This document shows, piece by piece, positions 58,876 through 64,000 of a DNA stretch of 64,000 nucleotides. The stretch comes from Gnetum montanum. Its lineage: Eukaryota > Streptophyta > Gnetopsida > Gnetales > Gnetaceae. The stretch's first letter is position 1. Every line of letters begins with the position of its first letter. The stretch lies in the NCBI GenBank assembly GCA_015680685.1, contig MNCI01022707.1, forward strand, positions 33,717-97,716. Direction: 5' to 3'. Made by a program: the position numbers and the translations under genes. The notes below the pieces were generated by a model. That model worked only from the letters and a program-made list of their open reading frames with translations. It was not told the origin of the DNA and did not search any database.

Positions 58876-60186
58876 TGAAACACCACAAAATTTTAAGCTT
58901 AGTACTTCTCCAACACGAAGCAGGTCCCTGTAACCCACAGACGACCACGGCTACACTCGGTGTCAAACATGCCAACTTCGGAAATCTAGATACTTCGTTT
59001 TCACTAAGTATGCAGTCATAGCGTATACGCCCAAGTGTACATTCTCAGCGTATATGCTCGAGTTCACAACGTATACCCCCAGCGTAGACGTCCAGCGTAC
59101 ATGCTCAGCGTACACGCCTCACATGTACGCTCAGCAAAGTACAATAGATGTATATGCCTGGCATTAAATCCCCAAAGACGGCATGAAAACAACACTACAG
59201 AGCAAGAATTGGTACAAGGCAACAACCATCAGCGTATACGCCCCAGTGTATACGCCCAGCAACCATCAGCGTATGCACCCTAGCGTATACGCCTAGCACA
59301 TCAACGTATACACCCAGCAACCATTAGCGTATACGCCCCAGTGTATATGCCCCAGCATATACGCCCAGCACATCAGCATATACGCCAGCGTCCACGATAT
59401 CTACGCCCAAGTTTGGATACGCTCAGCACATCCAGCGTATACGCCTAGTGTATACGCCCAGAGTCTACGCTCGCTGCATACAGCATATAAGTCCAGCAAA
59501 TGTAACATATTGTACACTTGTAAATTTTACGCTTTTGCACCTGGTCAACATGCCATGTGTCTCCCAACCCGAGTCTAACGTCAAAACCTGTATAAAAGCC
59601 CTGATTTTCCACTAGATCCAGGTCGGTTGGCGAAATTCCTAGAGCACATCGAAGAGTAGAGACGCTGAGAACCAGAGCACAAAACCTTTTACGCTACACA
59701 ACCCTGTACGCTGAGCATACAGCTTCTACGTTGTGCCTACAGTGTGAACCAGCCCACAGTCATCCTTGCATCCACCGAGGCTTTTCGTCCGCCTTGTGTT
59801 CCAGTCACAACTTCGTTAGACTGGTGCATTGTACTTTCATTCTGTAATTTCATTGTTACATTTTCTTCCCAAAATCATTTACAGTTTGCATTAATTGTTG
59901 CATGTATTCTATTTACGCTCGTTTACGTTTACGCTCTGTTCGCACCAATTACGCCGTTTATGCTCTGATTTACGCCCATTACACCGTTTATGTATAACCC
60001 AGTGTATAGCACTTCGATGTACGTTCGGGGAAATCCTTGTCTGATCCGCGTGCGGACCACCCAAGGTACTCTACCTTCATTCATTCCAGCTTGTCCTTAG
60101 GTGAAGGTAGGGTCTTCTGTGTGTGTCCGGTGATCCCACGGTCTCTATTTCCTTCCAGCCGGAGACCGACAATTTCGGATGATACA
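58876..60186 (+). repeat. Element D 3' LTR, complete (1311 bp)
   Basis: Starts TGAAACACCACAAAATT and ends GATGATACA. GCGTATACGC-type palindromes fill 59035-59480, TATA-like TATAAAAG lies at 59591-59598, and TACGCT words recur to 59990. It is followed by AGTCT (likely target duplication, left partner lost) and 108 bp of element A. Confidence 0.88.
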
Positions 60187-60294
60187 AGTCTGTCATCCCA
60201 TTCCATCGTCAATTGTCAATTAGTCAATAATCTCATACCTTCCCAATATTTTCTAAGGAACTCGGGGACGATTTTTCATTTAGTCATGGGGGTA
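60187..60294 (+). other. Last internal segment of element A with polypurine tract
   Basis: Only 108 bp of A remain between the D 3' LTR and the A 3' LTR. The final purine-rich AGTCATGGGGGTA just before the LTR is the presumptive polypurine tract. Confidence 0.6.
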
Positions 60295-60894
60295 TGATGA
60301 ACCGTGATATCGGGGTCGCGATATCGCATCTGCGATATCAAGTTTGCAATATCAAAGCCTACCATGCGATGTCGGATACCTGTCTCCTTGCCTATAAATA
60401 AAAGGTGGCACACTTGGTTTTGCAATAGTTAGTTAGATCCTTAGCCAAAATCTTGCCTTTTCTCCCTCCCAGAGTTAGAATTATTTTTGCATGCCCGCAG
60501 TAGGAGTCATAAAGTGAACGGATCTTTATTTGAGCATTGTATACCTGAGCACACCTTGTGTACGGCAATAAATTCGAATTTTATGATAAACCTTGCAGCA
60601 TCCAGAATAGATTAATTAGTGTTAATTGATGTTATTAAATGCTTTCCTAGTTAATTAATGTCTTCTCTTACCCTACTCTTTCTTAAGTAAATACACTCAG
60701 TACTACCACTTCGAGCATGCGTGTAACGCTTGGTAACCCAGTAACGATTAGCGTTTGGTAATCCCAACAGTGTTGCATTGGTTCAAGATGTGTACACAAG
60801 TGGGAATGGATGCTGGTGTTAGGATTAGTTAGAACTTATTTAATGAGTTGCTAAGTTAAATTAGTCACTTAGTTATCTCTCTCCTCCCTTATTA

Positions 60895-61462
60895 TTTTTT
60901 TGAGAGAATGTTCAGGATTGTATTACTATGAAAAATAGTACACAAGTATATAGTTTAAGGGTCATCAGGGATGGCCCACCGGAAAAAAGGGGGGGTGGGG
61001 ATGGGAGCCTCAGCACCCCCCTTGAACTCAAATCTCAAAAACCAACAACCGGGGGGGGAGTGCGCACCCCTCAAGGACCAAAAATGAGGGGGGTGTGCAC
61101 CCCCAACAAATAGAAAAGACCTCCAACGACCAACCGCCGCCCCCCACCACCAACCCATGAGGGGGGGGGGGCCTTACGGGTGGGTCGACAGAGGGCTGCA
61201 GGCGAACTGCGATCGTTCAAGCTCATGGAGCAAATCAAGGATGTTGCGATGCTCTTCAGTGTCCATGAAGTTAGCCGCCTTCTGGATTCTTTGCATGACA
61301 GACTCTCGCCTATTCCGATTAGCCGAAGATCCCCCAGCATCCAGATGGAAACGCGTAGACATGCGTTGAATTTGTCGCCTGAGCTCCCCCCAGGAGCTCT
61401 CACAACTTATGCCCAAGATGTTGTAAGGGTAGTGTCCCCCCCTAAGCCACTGACGGGCACTC
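60895..61462 (-). mobile_element. Poly(A) retro-insert (LINE/SINE-like) in the A 3' LTR
   Basis: The insert is flanked by a long direct duplication, TCTCTCTCCTCCCTTATTA, at 60876-60894 and 61463-61481, where the uninterrupted 5' LTR has one copy. On the minus strand it ends in a short A-run (T-run 60895-60901), so it was made by target-primed reverse transcription. The minus-strand 3' part has TTGTATTAAA-like LINE tail wording; the middle (60984-61160) is made of G and C runs. The 5' part carries a J-domain-like ORF. No RT is present, so it is non-autonomous or truncated. Confidence 0.75.
61174..61462 (-). CDS. J-domain-like ORF inside the retro-insert (5'-truncated)
   Basis: The minus-strand frame enters the insert without an ATG and ends at 61174. 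It reads YNILGISCESSWGELRRQI, then RMSTRFHLDAGG, then QRIQKAANFMDTEEHRNILD. This follows the DnaJ J-domain outline (Y-x-I-L-G-I, helix II, H-P-D loop, Q-x-I-x-x-A, R-x-x-x-D) but the diagnostic HPD is HLD, so Hsp70 stimulation would probably be lost. A reading frame runs further upstream into LTR sequence, which is not part of it. It could be a captured host exon. Confidence 0.45.
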
Positions 61463-61697
61463 TCTCTCTCCTCCCTTATTAGCACAAGACATAAAAACAT
61501 AAAATATATAAAAATCATATGCCTCAAGCTTAACCATACAATCGTGACATGCAAGTAAGTTTGGGAAGACAACGATTAACCAACCTGTCCTTGTTCTATA
61601 GAGGCGCATAAGCACTTAGTCCTTGGAATTCGACCGGATCATGTGTGAAACGCTTGTATTCGTATGGTTGAGCGTAGGGGTACCTCGCTGCTCATCA

Positions 61698-61702
61698 CCA
61701 TG
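61698..61702. repeat. Right target-site duplication of element A (CCATG)
   Basis: Exact copy of 569-573, directly after the terminal CA of the 3' LTR. Confidence 0.9.
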
Positions 61703-61774
61703 CAACCTTTGTCCATCCTTGCTCCCCACCTTGTGTCCTCGGTCACCCTCCCATGCTATGCTCCCTCCTCCCAT
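61703..61774 (-). pseudogene. DUF4283-like ORF remnant, N-terminal part
   Basis: On the minus strand an ATG at 61774 opens a Gly-rich frame (MGGGSIAWEGDRGHK...) that runs into CCATG and, skipping the nest, continues in the same frame into 568-146. Removing element A and one duplication copy leaves the frame intact, so it was open when A inserted. The AT-rich region upstream (61775-62344) shows no feature. Confidence 0.45.
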
Positions 61775-62344
61775 TTCAAACTTCTGCAAAAAATATTTAA
61801 AATTTTCAAATTAAAATTACTTTTTGTAGAATCTTAACTTGAAAATTTACTTGTGAAAGTAATCACAGTTTGTTCAATTAGTTTTTTAATTTACGTACTC
61901 TGGTGTCTGTATGTGTTAATGAAAAAAAAATTTAAAAGATATTGAAGTTGGTGACCAACTTTATATTTTCATTAAAAAGAAAAAGAAAGAATGATCCCAA
62001 AATTTAAAATTCTATTATAAATGAAACTGAAACCAATACTATTTTGTTAAATCTATGTGGAGACCATGAAACTAGAGGATCTTGGGACTTAATCTAGTTT
62101 TATTCATGTATTTTAGAAAGTTCTTATATATCTCAGTATAACCTCTTCGGATTGTCCTGTGACCTCTAGAATGCATGTTACAAGTCTCACTGAGAAGCTA
62201 TACCTTGTTGATTCAGCATATATAAACAAATGCCTATTATTTTTTGTGTTGTCTAGTTTCTAATTCTTGTCTTGTTCAATATGTGGGACATCCCATGCCA
62301 AAGATATTTTGATTTCATGTCATATAAATTTGTTGAAAACTTAG

Positions 62345-62818
62345 GTATGAGTTTAAGATGAATCATGAACAATGGTTTGTCACAACAAAATCCATTTTGG
62401 GACCAGGAGTCTCAAGACAAGCTAAAGCTGCAATGGAAGCTTCTGATGATGAAATTGAATTATGTCTGAAATTGCAAAGTGAATTGTGAACAGATCTCAA
62501 CAATCTTCTTCAGGTAAGCTTCTACATTAATTGGGTAAATGTGGTTGTTATCATGGTTAGGAATTCTATCAATAACCAAGGCTTCTTTACTATGGAAATC
62601 TCATTTCAAGTTTATTGTGAAAAATGACAGACAAACAACTAAGGCTTCCTGCTTTATTTTATATTCTTAGCTGATTAAAGTTTTAAAATTTTTTAATGAG
62701 TAGTCAAAGGCGTTTGTTACAACTTTTTATTATTTTGTGCCCTTTTCAGGATGATGCAATATTGGTTATTCCAACAGTTCCAGACATGCCTCCAAAACTG
62801 AGATCAAAGCAGAGACAG
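62345..62818 (+). pseudogene. OEP64/AMI1-type amidase-family gene fragment, two exons
   Basis: Exon 62345-62513 (acceptor TTAG, donor CAG/GTAAGC) reads YEFKMNHEQWFV...LGPGVS... and exon 62750-62818 (acceptor TTTTCAG, donor CAG/GTAACT) reads DDAILVIPTVPDMPPKLRSK. This is the C-terminal part of the amidase-signature domain of the plant OEP64 (Toc64)/AMI1 family, where 'YEFK.NHE.W', 'LGPGIS' and 'ILVIPTVP.PPKL' are adjacent blocks. The first exon contains an in-frame TGA (62485-62487), at a position usually occupied by Arg, so CGA to TGA is likely. Neither the upstream catalytic exons nor the downstream exon were found nearby. Probably a pseudogene fragment. Confidence 0.65.
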
Positions 62819-63019
62819 GTAACTAATTTTTATTTGAAGGCATACTCGTTATATTATATTGCTGTACTGTTTGGATGTTGTTAGGTCCAATTGGTTATAT
62901 TTGAATTAATTAATGGTTCATTGATGAGATCATTTAGTCTATTCTTTTGCAGTTTCTGTAATTTTTTTGAGTTTGNCAATTTTTACTTGATAGTATATCT
63001 CATTTTCATTCTACCTTTG

Positions 63020-63107
63020 TGAAAGAAATTGAACTTGCTTCAAAAGGTGACTTGTTAGCTTCGGTTAAAAGTCACATTGAGGATGCAGAGGCATGCAAAA
63101 AAAAGGT
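63020..63107 (+). other. Possible unassigned exon
   Basis: Between AT-rich flanks a non-repetitive stretch reads KEIELASKGDLLASVKSH then IEDAEACKKK and ends at AAG/GTGCTA. The composition (GC-richer, codon-like) resembles an exon but I do not recognise the family, and splice signals are weak. An ambiguous base (n) lies at 62976 just upstream. Confidence 0.25.
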
Positions 63108-63149
63108 GCTAGTATACCTTTTGACATGAAAAATGCTGCAACCTCTCAT

Positions 63150-63720
63150 TTACATTTTCATTTGTAATTCTTTTAGTTGTACTTTAAGCAATTGTGTTTA
63201 TTCTCATTTCATGCTCCATCTCATTAAATACGTTTTCTTTTTACAATTGGTTTTTATTACAAGTAAAAGGAAGATTTTTTTTGGATTACAATGAAAAATT
63301 TCCTAGGAACTTATAGATCATCTAGGGAACATGATTAAGGATTCATTGCACATAATCTAATGTTTAAAAAACCTAGAAAAACTAGAACAAGAAATTGAAA
63401 TCATCACTGGTATGTGACCAACCATTGGTAGCTTACATTAATTATGATTAATGTAGCAATTTTTCATTTGTAATTTTTTAGTTGTATTTTAAGTGATTTT
63501 TCCTTCTAATTGCATCCTCCATATCATAACCTACGTTTGTTTTTTCTCTTTTTCTTTTGGAGAAAGTAAAAAGAATATATTTGGGTTACAGTGAAAATTT
63601 TCTTAGGAAGTTATAGACCAACTAGGGAACATGGTTAAAAGTCCATTTTAAATCATCTAATATTTAAAAAACCTAAAATAGGAAACAAGAAATTGAAATG
63701 AACACTAGTATGATACCAAT
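63150..63720. repeat. Diverged direct repeat of ~270 bp
   Basis: About 63154-63420 and 63462-63720 share a series of blocks in order: TTTGTAATTCTTTTAGTTGTA, TTTAAGC..., GGAACTTATAGAT..., CTAGGGAACATG, ATCTAATGTTTAAAAAACCTA and ACAAGAAATTGAAAT. It appears to be an old tandem duplication of intron-like sequence. Region 63721-64000 shows nothing further. Confidence 0.6.
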
Positions 63721-64000
63721 CAATTCTGGGCGTCAATTTACAGTATTATGATACCAAGAAATTGAAAGATTTGGACAAGTTAACATTTTTTAAAGAATAT
63801 TCTTTTCTAGGCATATATGTTCTAGTTGTTCGTTTGTTTCAAAGGTATTGGAACCACTGCAAAAGATCTTTTCCTGAATTAAGTTTAATGGATTTAATCA
63901 CAATCTCAGATAGAAAATAAATATTCTTCTATGAGATTAATAATTAGTTCTCAATCTTCTTTCAACCCTAAATAATTGAAACATATGTACACCTCAACAT

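Larger units (their letters stand above)
42648..60186 (+). mobile_element. Element D: diverged Tat/Ogre-like retrotransposon
   Basis: Plan identical to B and C (primer site, gag, protease, array, antisense gene, array, RT, two RNase H, integrase, array, PPT, LTR) but with clearly diverged sequence and different LTRs. Its 5' LTR lacks the first 281 bp, and the left target duplication is lost; AGTCT follows the 3' LTR. Long open frames remain (protease 385 codons, integrase 294 codons), making it the best preserved element, yet stops in gag, RT and the antisense gene disable it. Confidence 0.88.
574..61697 (+). mobile_element. Element A: Athila-like Ty3/gypsy retrotransposon, host of the nest
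   Basis: The outermost element is bounded by LTRs at 574-1406 and 60295-61697 and by the CCATG duplication. Its own sequence is 574-3395, 19497-25954 and 60187-61697; the rest is nested elements B, C and D. The order is LTR, Asp-type primer site, gag, aspartic protease, RT-RNase H, integrase, a long 3' region and LTR. Gag, protease and RT resemble Athila (for example the RT segment NWQKSHLMVQEGVVLG). Frames carry many stops and the RT catalytic block is missing, so it is inactive. No envelope-like ORF could be recognised in the 3' region, part of which is deleted. Confidence 0.85.
60295..61697 (+). repeat. Element A 3' LTR, interrupted by a 0.57-kb insert
   Basis: Same ends as the 5' LTR. 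Without the insert at 60895-61462 and one copy of its duplication it would be about 815-830 bp. TATA-like CTATAAATAA lies near 60393-60402, and the ATATCG cluster at 60303-60356. It is followed directly by the CCATG duplication. Confidence 0.9.

Noticed and set aside
63370-63420. LEKLEQEIEIIT-like coding segment as an exon
   Set aside because: A diverged copy of the same stretch occurs in the direct repeat at about 63670-63700 with changes that do not respect the frame, so it is intron-like repeat sequence.
1-64000. tRNA, rRNA or organellar genes
   Set aside because: No cloverleaf-like or rRNA-like segments were recognised; the primer-binding sites only complement tRNA ends.

Overview
This window is plant nuclear DNA, almost all of it a nest of very large Ty3/gypsy LTR retrotransposons. 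No bacterial operons, tRNA or rRNA genes were recognised. Two lineages occur: an Athila-like element (Asp-type primer site, Athila-type gag, protease and polymerase) and Tat/Ogre-like elements of 16-18 kb (two RNase H domains, PPT AAAGAGGGGCCA, gap between protease and RT). Together with spliced fragments of a chloroplast amidase-like (OEP64/AMI1 family) gene, this points to a land plant with a large repeat-rich genome. The species cannot be named from the sequence.

Layout. An old minus-strand DUF4283-like ORF (146-573 plus 61703-61774) was split by outer element A (574-61697, plus strand), which is flanked by a perfect 5-bp duplication CCATG. A is itself cut into three blocks: 574-3395, 19497-25954 and 60187-61697. 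Between the blocks lie element B (about 3396-19496, plus strand, 5' LTR missing), element C (25955-42647, minus strand, 3' LTR truncated) and element D (42648-60186, plus strand, 5' LTR truncated). B and C are one family and D is a diverged relative. All four carry stops or frameshifts and look inactive. The 3' LTR of A carries a 0.57-kb poly(A) retro-insert with a J-domain-like ORF. The right end (61.8-64 kb) is AT-rich sequence with two exon-like pieces of an OEP64/AMI1-type gene.

Main discovery. Each Tat/Ogre-like element (B, C and D) carries, on the strand opposite to gag-pol and in the gap between protease and RT, the same split gene: about 1,000-1,100 codons in eight exons, with all seven introns at matching positions and phases in two diverged families. 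I derived the exons by hand from GT-AG sites, phase agreement and three-way alignment. The protein begins with a short basic segment. An FCP1/NIF-like (HAD-fold) region that has lost its catalytic aspartates follows, then two conserved domains of unknown type, an acidic repeat-bearing linker, a charged helical region and a short charged or Gly-rich tail. B and C have a matching TATA box about 138 bp before the ATG, and D has its own TATA. Because the gene is antisense, its introns are invisible to the splicing machinery in the genomic RNA, which explains how an intron-bearing gene survives retrotransposition. Its slot corresponds to the pro-RT intron known for Ogre elements, and a conserved sense 3' splice site lies just before RT in all three copies.

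Arrays of a short motif (core TAAACTRGC) flank the antisense gene and recur behind integrase in all three elements. D also has many copies of the perfect palindrome GCGTATACGC in its LTRs and around its antisense promoter and first intron. Working hypothesis (inference): the antisense gene makes an accessory regulator of the element, possibly acting through these motifs.
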